DNA of 15,815 nt, from assembly GCA_036939975.1 (NCBI GenBank), contig JALLPB010000439.1:1-15815 (forward strand), given 5' to 3'. The translations under genes and the position numbers were made by a program. This stretch comes from Cyclostephanos tholiformis. Its lineage: Eukaryota; Bacillariophyta; Thalassiosirophyceae; Thalassiosirales; Thalassiosiraceae. Shown piece after piece: positions 1 through 7,317 of the stretch (the first letter of the stretch is position 1; each line of letters begins with the position of its first letter). The notes under the pieces are model-generated. The model had not been told where the DNA came from. It did no database searches and worked only from the letters and a program-made list of their open reading frames with translations.

Positions 1-19
1 TTAGATAGATTTAGTGTCT

Positions 20-53
20 GGTGCTTAAACCCCGGTGGTGCTTAAACCCCGGT
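20..53. repeat. 17-bp perfect tandem duplication
   Basis: The unit GGTGCTTAAACCCCGGT occurs twice with no spacer, at 20-36 and 37-53. Only two copies are present. It lies about 275 bp upstream of the transporter start codon. It could be a simple replication duplication or the edge of a longer element to the left; the window shows no more. Confidence 0.9.
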
Positions 54-152
54 CTATACGGTAGCTGCAGTCTCTTGTCGCAAGAAATAATATAATAGGT
101 AGCACGAATGTTCTTTACTTTACGATACGTATTCCTATCTACCTTTTTTAGG

Positions 153-212
153 ATGACGTGATTATAACGTCATACTGACGTCGACTAGTGCCTTCCCCCC
201 GCCGGGTGACGT
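153..212. promoter_or_regulatory. Cluster of four CRE-type bZIP motifs upstream of PLGG1-like gene
   Basis: Four hexamers of the CRE half-site type lie within 59 bp: TGACGT at 154-159, ACGTCA at 167-172, TGACGT at 176-181 and TGACGT at 207-212. The first two form a perfect 7-bp inverted repeat (ATGACGT / ACGTCAT, 153-173, 7-nt spacer). They sit about 115-175 bp before the first ATG of the transporter gene, in the same orientation. In Phaeodactylum, motifs of exactly this type (TGACGT, ACGTCA, TGACGC) act as CO2/cAMP-responsive elements bound by a CREB/ATF-like bZIP protein in the pyrenoidal carbonic anhydrase promoter. Function here is inferred from motif identity, clustering and position. 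Confidence 0.6.
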
Positions 213-327
213 TTTAATAGGGGGCATATTATTGAACCACCCCTTTGGTCGAACGTTGTCATCAACATACGCCTGTCTGTGGAGACAAGACATTCTATGG
301 TACCTAGTAATAACATTCGATTGGTGA

Positions 328-1884
328 ATGGTAATTTCTCTAACAATGCTGAAGATTCGCCTCCTATTAGTGGCGGTGCTACCTGCATGCATCAGGGCAT
401 CCACCTTCCGTCCTCGCAATGGGCTCGGCTATCTCCCCCCAGGAGCTCGTACAGTTTCCAAGCATAACTCAGTGCTGGATGTCGCCGTCGCGGCATCCAC
501 CCCAAAGCTCGATGAATCCAAGTGCGAATTCACTCTTCGCGGTGGAGATGGCGACATCGTCAACGCGGATATCCCAAAAGCCAACGAGCTTGTGGGAGCC
601 GCCTTCTTCACTGCGTTGCAAATTGTGCTCAACAAAGTATTTCGGGCCAATAAAATCACCTTCCCCGCCATGCTTGGGTGTACCATCCTGGTCTTCTCGT
701 CCCTCGTCCTTGCCGAGATCTTCTTCCCGGGCATGGGAGAGAGTGCCTTTCAGCTGTTAACGCCGGGATCGAGTTTATTGGCTAAATGGCTACCTGTCAT
801 GTTTGTGCCTGGATTGGCAATGCTGCCTTTGGCACCGAGCATCGGGTCGGCTGTAGACGTTTTGAAGGTACTGTCGTTGATCATACTTGGATTTGGATTC
901 ACGATGGGTAGCACAGCCTACTTGGTTCTAGGGATGAGGACTCTTCAGGGACAAATTGAGACGAATCCTACAGTCAATAATGATGGCAGAGCTGTGACTA
1001 CAGCGGCTTCTTCCCCTCCACCGAAGCCGTTCACTGAAGAGACTTTAAAGTTTCTTCTAAAAGGGACTGTGTTGACGGGTGCTGTTAGCATGGCTGCCTC
1101 TCGTCAAAATAGCGGCTATGCCACGCCTATTCGCACCGTCTTTATGTTTTTTGGGACTGTATTGATGTATGTCTTCGGGGCTCGTTTTCCACCAGCAATT
1201 ACCAAAATCGTGCATCCACTAGTAACAGCTACTGCGGGCACGCTTCTGTTGACAAAACTCGATGCAACCATCACCGGCTCCTCTTTTAAGGATATTCTTA
1301 AAACCTACAAAGCTGGATCTCTCTCACCTACAAAGACAGGAGCTGGAGATTTGCTTCTCTTCTTACTCGGGCCAGCAGTTGGATGCCTCTCCATAGCCAT
1401 GTACAGCCGCAAGAAGATTTTGGCTGACAATCTTCCGGTAGTAATTGCTGCCATGCTGTGCTCTAGCGTCGGTGGTCTCTTCGGCACTGCATGGTATATT
1501 CGTCTATTGGGCGTGGGGGCCTCTGTGATGGTTCGACTTTCTCTGCTAACTCGCAACGTAACGACTGGATTGGCCATTATCATCACCCAAATGCTCGAGG
1601 GAGATATGGCTATTGCCGCAAGTGTGGTGGTACTAACTGGAATCTTTGCTGCCACGGTTGGACGAGGGCTACTTGATTTTTTCAATATACAAGATCCTGT
1701 CAGTCGCGGATTGGGTATGGGAGCGGCGGGTCAGGGGCTGGGGGTGGCAGCTATCATGCCAGAGAAGGATGCATTCCCTTTCGCAGCGATTAACATGGTT
1801 CTGACTGCTATTTGCGCCTCGGCCTTGGTTTCTATTCCAGCGGTGAAAAAAAGTTTGACGGATATTGTTTCAGCTGGACTTTGA
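328..1884 (+). CDS. PLGG1: PLGG1-like LrgA/LrgB-family plastid glycolate/glycerate transporter
   Basis: A 518-residue, single-exon, highly hydrophobic protein. The N-terminal half (about 85-215) has the LrgA-like layout, with a conserved-looking KWLPVMFVPGLAMLPLAPS stretch. The C-terminal half (about 255-515) is LrgB-like and ends in the Gly-rich block SRGLGMGAAGQGLGVAAIMP (459-478) followed by FPFAAINMVLTAI. This LrgA-LrgB fusion is the architecture of plant PLGG1, an inner-envelope protein that exchanges glycolate for glycerate in photorespiration. The N-terminus is a typical diatom bipartite presequence: a basic n-region (MLKIR), a hydrophobic core, then ASTFRP, which aligns with ASAFAP and keeps the key Phe. 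The in-frame ATG at 346 (residue 7) gives a cleaner signal peptide and may be the real start. The CRE-type cluster upstream suggests CO2/cAMP-linked regulation. Bacterial LrgAB/CidAB relatives do other jobs, so the substrate is inferred. Confidence 0.87.
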   Translation: MVISLTMLKIRLLLVAVLPACIRASTFRPRNGLGYLPPGARTVSKHNSVLDVAVAASTPKLDESKCEFTLRGGDGDIVNADIPKANELVGAAFFTALQIVLNKVFRANKITFPAMLGCTILVFSSLVLAEIFFPGMGESAFQLLTPGSSLLAKWLPVMFVPGLAMLPLAPSIGSAVDVLKVLSLIILGFGFTMGSTAYLVLGMRTLQGQIETNPTVNNDGRAVTTAASSPPPKPFTEETLKFLLKGTVLTGAVSMAASRQNSGYATPIRTVFMFFGTVLMYVFGARFPPAITKIVHPLVTATAGTLLLTKLDATITGSSFKDILKTYKAGSLSPTKTGAGDLLLFLLGPAVGCLSIAMYSRKKILADNLPVVIAAMLCSSVGGLFGTAWYIRLLGVGASVMVRLSLLTRNVTTGLAIIITQMLEGDMAIAASVVVLTGIFAATVGRGLLDFFNIQDPVSRGLGMGAAGQGLGVAAIMPEKDAFPFAAINMVLTAICASALVSIPAVKKSLTDIVSAGL

Positions 1885-2888
1885 GGATGGTCGGCCTAAT
1901 ATGTTATGTTCGAATTACTAACGCCGTTGTCACTGCATAATATTCAGGGCTGTAAATCAAAAGTAATAGCTCTGTCATGAAACAGTATCATGGTTCATTA
2001 ACATTCGTCATGTAAGATTTTTATAGGTGATGCTCCGTTTCTGCTGTTGGGATATGAGAATAAAAAACACATTTAATGGAGTACAATACGACAGGGTTGC
2101 GCATATGCCCCTCGCAAGCAAAATAAGCATGATATGCTGATTCTGGCTGAGGGGATCCGCCAAAGGGCAAGACCTGTAATTCTTGGTGAGGTATGGGCCA
2201 GAATATAAATTTCATCCCGCTGTCAAAGAGCTGAGGATGAAAGGGTGCCATTGCGCAATTTCTTGAAGCTTTAGGCTGAAAAAAAATGACACTTTCATGG
2301 AGAGATGATGTATTTGCCTCTCTGGAGAAAGAGACCAGAAATGTGCAAACTCGTTCTGGGCAGGTAGTAGAATATTCCCAGGATAAGCCTTAAGGATTCA
2401 CTTTCTGTGCACTGAGAAGAGTTCTATTGTCCCTGTCAAGCACCCCACCACGTGAAATTGTTTCGAATTACAAATCACCGGCCCTAACATGACCAAGCTG
2501 GGCCTCTCTAGATGATCACTTGGTGGTCTCGGACCGTGAAGAGCATTAGGACAAGCCCCGTAGTCACAACTTCCAAAAAATCACAGCAAAAGGAATAAGA
2601 ACCCTATTTTTTAATTAATTTAACAAAATAAGAACTATCTAGCACCGGGAGTCAACATCTACTCTCACAAAAATAGAACCCAGCTAACGCGGAGGCAGAA
2701 TCACTGACTTCGATCGCCGAGCAAAGCTCTGGCTGTGTAAATGGTAAAAGTTAACCCATCTGATGAGCCACAAACGCAGCGGGCAGATTTTTCGGGGGGT
2801 TGTTTGGCTATCACCTAAGTGCACCATCGACTCCCCCCGCACGAGCGCCCTGCGCCATGCGTTTACGAAAAAAGACCAAGAGGCAACC
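1885..2888. other. Convergent intergenic region, no gene seen
   Basis: About 1 kb between the 3' end of the PLGG1-like gene (+) and the 3' end of the A20 finger gene (-). It must hold both 3' UTRs and terminators. It is moderately AT-rich, with a TTTTTTAATTAATTTAAC stretch near 2608-2625. The short open frames on the minus strand at 2021-2251 and 2684-2902 have no recognisable motif or coding-like composition. I saw no tRNA, snRNA or repeat. Confidence 0.6.
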
Positions 2889-3598
2889 TCATATCTTATC
2901 AACCTTCACGAAGGCTCCTCCGCCGGTGACTTTCTGAATACTCTCCTTCTCCTTCTCGGCGTCGCGGCTTCCATTCCCCTCCATCATTCCGGCCAGCATA
3001 TTCTTGTAACTCGCCTTCTTCTTCTTCTTCTTCTTCATGGGCGACGCCTCCGCCGTGGCGTCGATGGGCGCGGGACTGGCATCGAGGGGGGGCGACGGGG
3101 CATGAGTCGCGGGTGGCTCCGGCTGGGCGACGACTGCCGCGGCGGCGGGAGTTGCGGGAGGACAGACCTCGGCCCCTTCCTTCTTTCTCATCTCGTTCCA
3201 GCATTTGGAGCAGCAGTCTCCGGTGGCGTTGCTTCCCTGTGAAAGAGGAAGGACGAAAAAATAGCAACAATAGTGAGTTAGCGAACAACCGCATCAAGAA
3301 ATATTGGGACGGGATAGGGATCGGAGGGGGACGCATCAATTGCTCGGGCTTGGGGAGTTGAGAAAATTAGAATCATGGAGGCCTTTTAAACACACAGCAA
3401 TAGAGGCTCATCTGTAAGAGCGCAAACCACTGCAGCGAAACCTCTCCGACCAGGCGAACCCTGTCCCGACCCTGTCCACAACAAGCTAATGTCAAGACAA
3501 CGCCAACCTTTCGACAGACTTACGAAGAAGCCGCAGCCGGCTCTGCAAAGCTTGGGCTCTGATGGGGTGGAGGTGGTGGTTTCGTTTTGGTCATTCAT
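2889..3598 (-). CDS. A20-type zinc finger protein, two exons
   Basis: Spliced model: exon 1 is 3598-3524 (25 codons from the ATG at 3598) and exon 2 is 3236-2889, both phase 0, giving 140 residues. Joining them rebuilds a complete A20 finger with spacing C-x3-C-x11-C-x2-C (Cys18, Cys22, Cys34, Cys37), including the diagnostic CGFFGS and CSKCW blocks. The intron has a GTAAGT donor at 3523-3518 and a pyrimidine-rich ...TTTCACAG acceptor ending at 3237. After the finger come a Pro/Ala-rich linker, a run of seven lysines followed by ASYKNMLAGMM, and an acidic segment, ending in GGGAFVKVDKI. A20 fingers bind ubiquitin; in plants and animals they usually occur with an AN1 finger (stress-associated proteins), which is absent here. 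The ordered C-terminal tail may be a separate motif; I do not know its function. The gene is divergent from the GT25-like gene and convergent with the transporter. Confidence 0.86.
3237..3523 (-). other. Spliceosomal intron of the A20 finger gene
   Basis: 287-nt intron on the minus strand, inferred from a consensus GTAAGT donor, a polypyrimidine tract (TTTTTTCGTCCTTCCTC) before CAG, and exact restoration of A20 cysteine spacing after removal. It is phase 0 and falls between the Phe-Phe and Gly-Ser of the finger. Unspliced reading from exon 1 runs on into non-conserved sequence, which supports removal. Confidence 0.86.
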
Positions 3599-4305
3599 TG
3601 TCACTAATGATGTTTTTGGAACGAGTCCGATTTATGACGAAGTTGTGTTGAAGGAGGGAAGCGGCGACACGCAGAAGCTCAGCTGAAAAAAACTTTTTTG
3701 GCACAGCGAACCACCACGAACTCACGAATGCTCGGACAGATACAGAGAGAGAAAAAGAACTTCTCGAATTCGCGGAGGGCTTTGTTAAATACTAGTGGCG
3801 GCCAAATAATGTTTGTCGCGAAGAAACAAATTTATTCTTTTTTTTTCAGAAAAATTTTGATGTGGAAAAGAGTCACTCTATAGAGAGAGGGAACCCGCAA
3901 ATATTATTTGATACTCCTAATAATTTTCCCTCTCTCCTCCCCTCAAACCCTCAACGGGTGTCAGCTTGAATGTAGGTACTTGGAGGTACATAGGATTTCA
4001 TAGAAATACCTGCTGGAAGGGAACGGAGAATTTTTTCGGCTAAGTAAATAATTATGATGTATTAGGTATTATTAATAAGTACGTCGAGAAGTATTTTTGA
4101 TGCCTGTGGATTGATGGAGGACGGACGACGATGATGTGTGGAATGATGGGGAACAAAAAGTTAAAAAGTGCTGTTGCGTGACAGCCGAGGAACAAATAAT
4201 TAATACAACAAGTTATTATCGGGGTCGGATAAAGCGGAAAAGATCACCATCACGAGTGCAAGGGATTGCCCCTGTCCATCCCCCCACTCTGGAAAAAAGT
4301 AGACG
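3599..4305. promoter_or_regulatory. Divergent intergenic region (A20 gene and GT25-like gene)
   Basis: About 700 bp between the start codons of two divergently transcribed genes, so both promoters should lie here. It is AT-rich from 3800 to 4100, with an inverted repeat at 3883-3936 (listed separately). The short + strand open frames at 3698-3883 and from 4136 carry no recognisable domain. I could not define a core promoter element with confidence. Confidence 0.5.
3883..3936. repeat. 11-bp perfect inverted repeat, 32-nt spacer
   Basis: GAGAGAGGGAA at 3883-3893 is the exact reverse complement of TTCCCTCTCTC at 3926-3936. The spacer is AT-rich. It lies in the middle of the divergent spacer and could form a hairpin. 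The purine/pyrimidine bias makes a chance match more likely than for mixed sequence, so a function is uncertain. Confidence 0.7.
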
Positions 4306-5931
4306 ATGGTGTGCGACAACCAGAATTGCCGCCACAGGGACAAGCGTAAGCTCCGTCCTCTCGTTATATCACTCATACCAAAGAGCAATCAGGAGTTCGG
4401 CAGTGGCAGTGGTGACCGACACGAGCGAATCACTCGCATGTTCAAAACCCACCCCTCCCTTGCATTGCATTTTGAGCCGCCCACATTCTCTCCTGGCGTT
4501 CCATCTCGCGAATTGAGGAATAGGCTGACCTTTCTCGAGCATTGCAATAATGCTGGTTTGATACAGGAAGTTGAATGGAAGGCAATTACGAAAGCCGTCA
4601 CTGAGCAAACTGTGGGGCACGTGGAAGATGATAACAGTAGCCCAAAAATTTCGCTATTGGGTGGCGCATCAATGACTGATGATGGCGAGGTTGGAAAGCA
4701 CAAGGTTATTGATCCATTTAAATATATTGCAGTCGAAACATTAATACGTCCATGCGAAGAAGACTCTTGCGACATGACATCCAAAAAGAAGAAAAAACAT
4801 TGGGCGGAGTACCACACGACATCTCTCATACCCATCTCTCCCCATCGTCGGGGATCTGCCGATGATATCGCCGTACCCTACAGCATGGAGTTATGGCGCA
4901 AGGCCAAGACTCTCAACAGAGACCGGAGCGTTCTGGCATGCACACTTGCTCATTTGCTGGCAATGAAGACACTTGTTGGTGGTAGTAGCAGCTGTTCGCT
5001 TGACGGTATTGACGGAGATGGAGGGTTCGATTTCATCTTGGAGGACAACGTAAGAGCATTCGCAGGCAAAGCCGACTCTGGCGAGAGTCCAGAGGGAGCA
5101 GGATCAAGTGGTTGGAGCTGTGAGTGTGCCAATAGGATTTGGGATATAATCGAAGCATCAAAGGGGGCACCATCTGACTGCCACATGCGATATTACGGAT
5201 GGTTGGGTTCAGTGCCAAACATGGCTTGGATTTATAATAATCACATACCAAGAAGTGCTTTCAACAAAGCTACAATGCAAAATGACGCATCATGCGTTAT
5301 TTTTCCCTTCCCGACAAGTAAAGACTTTATGCTGGACTCGATTATCTCAACCTCCGGGCCAAAAAAGGAAGACCTAGAACAAAAAGGTCCGAATGGTGAC
5401 GGCCAAACTACAGAGGCATCTTCAGCGCCTCAATTTACGACCCCTGGAGGAACTGCTGCTGTCTGGGGAACATTCGCGTATACAATAACACCGTCAGCCC
5501 ACTGCACACTCATCAAACGTCTTCAAAATGACGTTGGCTCTCTCATGTGGAAAGGGAAGCGAATGAGAGCATATAAGGCGAAACCCATAGATAAAATTGT
5601 CCCACGTCATGTGTTGGCAGAGTTTGGACCAACGAGCGTGCATGTTCCCAGCAAGGTGGCGTTCGTGAGATGCCCCATGCTTGGTAGTTTACTTCATCGA
5701 CAATGGGAAGCAGGATTTTGCAGCAGTACTGAGTTGCAGTATCATTTGTCATGTGGCAGAGAGAGCGCCAATACTTTCACTTCTCCAGGGCCTGTCGATA
5801 GTTCTGATGTTTGGAATCATGTCTGGCTAGCGAAAGAAGAACGACAAATTGTACACCACAGGATTAAAACTGGGCACTGGGTCCATACAGCTGATGTAGA
5901 ACCGGTAATGAGAGGGGACGATGTGAGTTGA
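4306..5931 (+). CDS. GT25-like glycosyltransferase (putative)
   Basis: 541 residues from the ATG at 4306. The order of features resembles glycosyltransferase family 25 (LPS and collagen galactosyltransferase type). An N-terminal strand PLVISLIPKS is followed by a basic RHERITRMF segment and LHFEPPTFSPG. In the middle lies a helix-like RSVLACTLAHLLAMKTL (208-223), matching the family's SHL-type block, then FDFILEDNVRAF (241-252), which takes the place of the LEDD metal-binding motif with Asn for the second Asp. Next comes VWGTFAYTITPSAHCTLIK (386-404), like the Gly-x-x-Ala-Tyr-x-Ile segment, followed by KPIDKIVPR. It lacks a clear signal peptide or membrane anchor, which is odd for a Golgi/ER enzyme. 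The last four codons overlap a GTGAGT donor (see the candidate intron), so the C-terminus may not be the real end of the protein. Donor sugar and acceptor are unknown. Confidence 0.62.
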   Translation: MVCDNQNCRHRDKRKLRPLVISLIPKSNQEFGSGSGDRHERITRMFKTHPSLALHFEPPTFSPGVPSRELRNRLTFLEHCNNAGLIQEVEWKAITKAVTEQTVGHVEDDNSSPKISLLGGASMTDDGEVGKHKVIDPFKYIAVETLIRPCEEDSCDMTSKKKKKHWAEYHTTSLIPISPHRRGSADDIAVPYSMELWRKAKTLNRDRSVLACTLAHLLAMKTLVGGSSSCSLDGIDGDGGFDFILEDNVRAFAGKADSGESPEGAGSSGWSCECANRIWDIIEASKGAPSDCHMRYYGWLGSVPNMAWIYNNHIPRSAFNKATMQNDASCVIFPFPTSKDFMLDSIISTSGPKKEDLEQKGPNGDGQTTEASSAPQFTTPGGTAAVWGTFAYTITPSAHCTLIKRLQNDVGSLMWKGKRMRAYKAKPIDKIVPRHVLAEFGPTSVHVPSKVAFVRCPMLGSLLHRQWEAGFCSSTELQYHLSCGRESANTFTSPGPVDSSDVWNHVWLAKEERQIVHHRIKTGHWVHTADVEPVMRGDDVS

Positions 5932-6002
5932 AATCCAAGAACCTTAACGATCGCATGTTAAAGTCGTACATATAACTGCAAATGCATGACAATAAAACTC
6001 AG
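5923..6002 (+). other. Candidate 80-nt intron joining GT25-like and methyltransferase frames
   Basis: The codons just before the GT25-like stop contain GAT|GTGAGT (donor at 5923), and ACTCAG|TTC ends at 6002. Removing 5923-6002 joins the two frames in phase 0, skips the stop at 5929-5931 and would give one protein of 901 residues (539 + 362). The length is in range of introns in the neighbouring genes (57-287 nt), and the donor matches those of CAP-G2. Against it: both open frames are complete by themselves, and the pyrimidine tract before the acceptor is weak. Left as an alternative model. Confidence 0.4.
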
Positions 6003-7091
6003 TTCTACGATGTGTCAGTGAGTGAGAATCCTGGCGAAGTTTGCGCTGACATAGATTCTGTGGGGTCATTGAGATCACCTCCGAAAACTTCAAAGTTGCT
6101 CAAATTGATTTTATTGGCAGTGAGTTTTCGTGCAACATCTCTATTGATCTCTGCACTGGCATTCAATACTCCCGTCAAAAATCGGTTCAAGCGATCAAAT
6201 TATATGATGATGAAACAAGTTTCTGACAGGGCGCGCCGGCGAGGTAAGATAGGTAAAGTACCCATCATATCTCGGACGATATCTATTGACATCAAAGTTC
6301 CATCGGAGTCCCCCCAAAAGGGAGATTTATCGGCGACAGTTTACTCGGGAGGGAATGAAATCAAGACGCTAGACGTCACTGTATGGGAAATGGATAAGCC
6401 ATCGGATCTCATACACGAATGGTGGTCGATTGATCAGTCAGAACGCGATGCAAGGGTTGGTGACCCGTTTGGAGTTGTTATGTGGCCTGGCTCTATCTCA
6501 GCTGCACAGGAGATGATGAAAATGCATTACACACCTCAATACAAATCACCCATATCAAATGCCACGGTCTTAGTGCTTGGCGCCGGCACAGGTGTGGAAG
6601 CTAAGACAGCTGCACTGCTAGGTGCGAAGAGAGTTATTGCGACTGACATTAACCCGCTCACACTGAAGCTTCTAGAATATGGCGCAAACGATGACATCCG
6701 AATCGGCGATAACTTCGAGGGAAAATACTTCGATTTATTTTCTGACTTAGCACTTCCTACATGCGACATACTTATAGCGGCAGACGTTCTCTATAATCCC
6801 GAACTTGCCAAACAAGTCGGTCGTCGACTTCATGAAGCAATCGTTCGAAGATTCGTTGTGGGGGAATCGCCCACTAAGGTCATCGTAACAGATTCTCAAC
6901 AGTTTCATGGAACGAACTTTTTGGAGGAGGTATCTGAGCTAAGGGAATTAAACGCCATGTTCAAAGAGGAGAACTACGAACAATTGCGGTGGGTAACCCA
7001 GAAGCTTGAGAAGGTGTGCACTTCTGGTGTGCTGATTGACGAAGACCAGACTTATGACGTGGATGTCCGTATGATTAGCTGGGGTTGGTGA
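5982..7091 (+). CDS. METTL21-type (seven-beta-strand) protein methyltransferase
   Basis: 369 residues from the ATG at 5982. The class I Rossmann core is clear: motif I VLVLGAGTGVEA (196-207) binds SAM, VIATDIN (218-224) supplies the acidic residue for the ribose, and CDILIAADVLYNPEL (261-275) carries the Asp-Val-Leu-Tyr post-motif typical of the METTL21/EFM lysine methyltransferase group. Before motif I lies GDPFGVVMWPGSISAAQEM (160-178), matching the W-x-(A/G)-x-x-(L/A) substrate-side block of that group. Known members methylate lysines on chaperones, elongation factors and similar proteins; the substrate here is unknown. Residues 39-61 form a hydrophobic segment ending in ALAFNTP, like a signal anchor or the end of a plastid signal peptide with an ASAF-type motif, but it starts too far from the N-terminus. 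That suggests a missed upstream exon, a membrane anchor, or fusion with the frame just 50 bp upstream. Confidence 0.84.
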   Translation: MHDNKTQFYDVSVSENPGEVCADIDSVGSLRSPPKTSKLLKLILLAVSFRATSLLISALAFNTPVKNRFKRSNYMMMKQVSDRARRRGKIGKVPIISRTISIDIKVPSESPQKGDLSATVYSGGNEIKTLDVTVWEMDKPSDLIHEWWSIDQSERDARVGDPFGVVMWPGSISAAQEMMKMHYTPQYKSPISNATVLVLGAGTGVEAKTAALLGAKRVIATDINPLTLKLLEYGANDDIRIGDNFEGKYFDLFSDLALPTCDILIAADVLYNPELAKQVGRRLHEAIVRRFVVGESPTKVIVTDSQQFHGTNFLEEVSELRELNAMFKEENYEQLRWVTQKLEKVCTSGVLIDEDQTYDVDVRMISWGW

Positions 7092-7317
7092 TGGCAAGAC
7101 ATTGTTCCTGCAGTAACGAGGCAGTATACGCATCTTTCGTCATTGTCAGGTCTGGATTTTTTTAAGATTATCTGAACGGTTGAGTACTCATAGCAACACT
7201 TTCGAAGATATTCTTATAGAACAGCAACTTCGCGTCACACTGACTTATCCACGCAACTGTCAAGTCTCTTCATTGTATCAAAATATTTTCCCATTTATAA
7301 AAACATGAAATGCATAA

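Noticed and set aside
2758..2800. CTGATGAG word resembling a hammerhead ribozyme core
   Set aside because: No matching GAAA core or stems in the right places.
2021..2902. Short minus-strand open frames at 2021-2251 and 2684-2902
   Set aside because: Short, without motifs, in a convergent 3' region; expected by chance.
2763..3242. 159-residue + strand open frame and 146-residue minus frame over the A20 gene exon 2
   Set aside because: They overlap a real exon in other frames and have no recognisable features; the spliced A20 model restores exact cysteine spacing.
3386..3517. Continuation of A20 exon 1 into the intron as a single-exon 72-residue protein
   Set aside because: It loses the second Cys pair of the finger and reads through a consensus GTAAGT donor.
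3599..3604. Start of the A20 gene at 3604
   Set aside because: The codon at 3604 is GTG; the first ATG in frame is at 3598.
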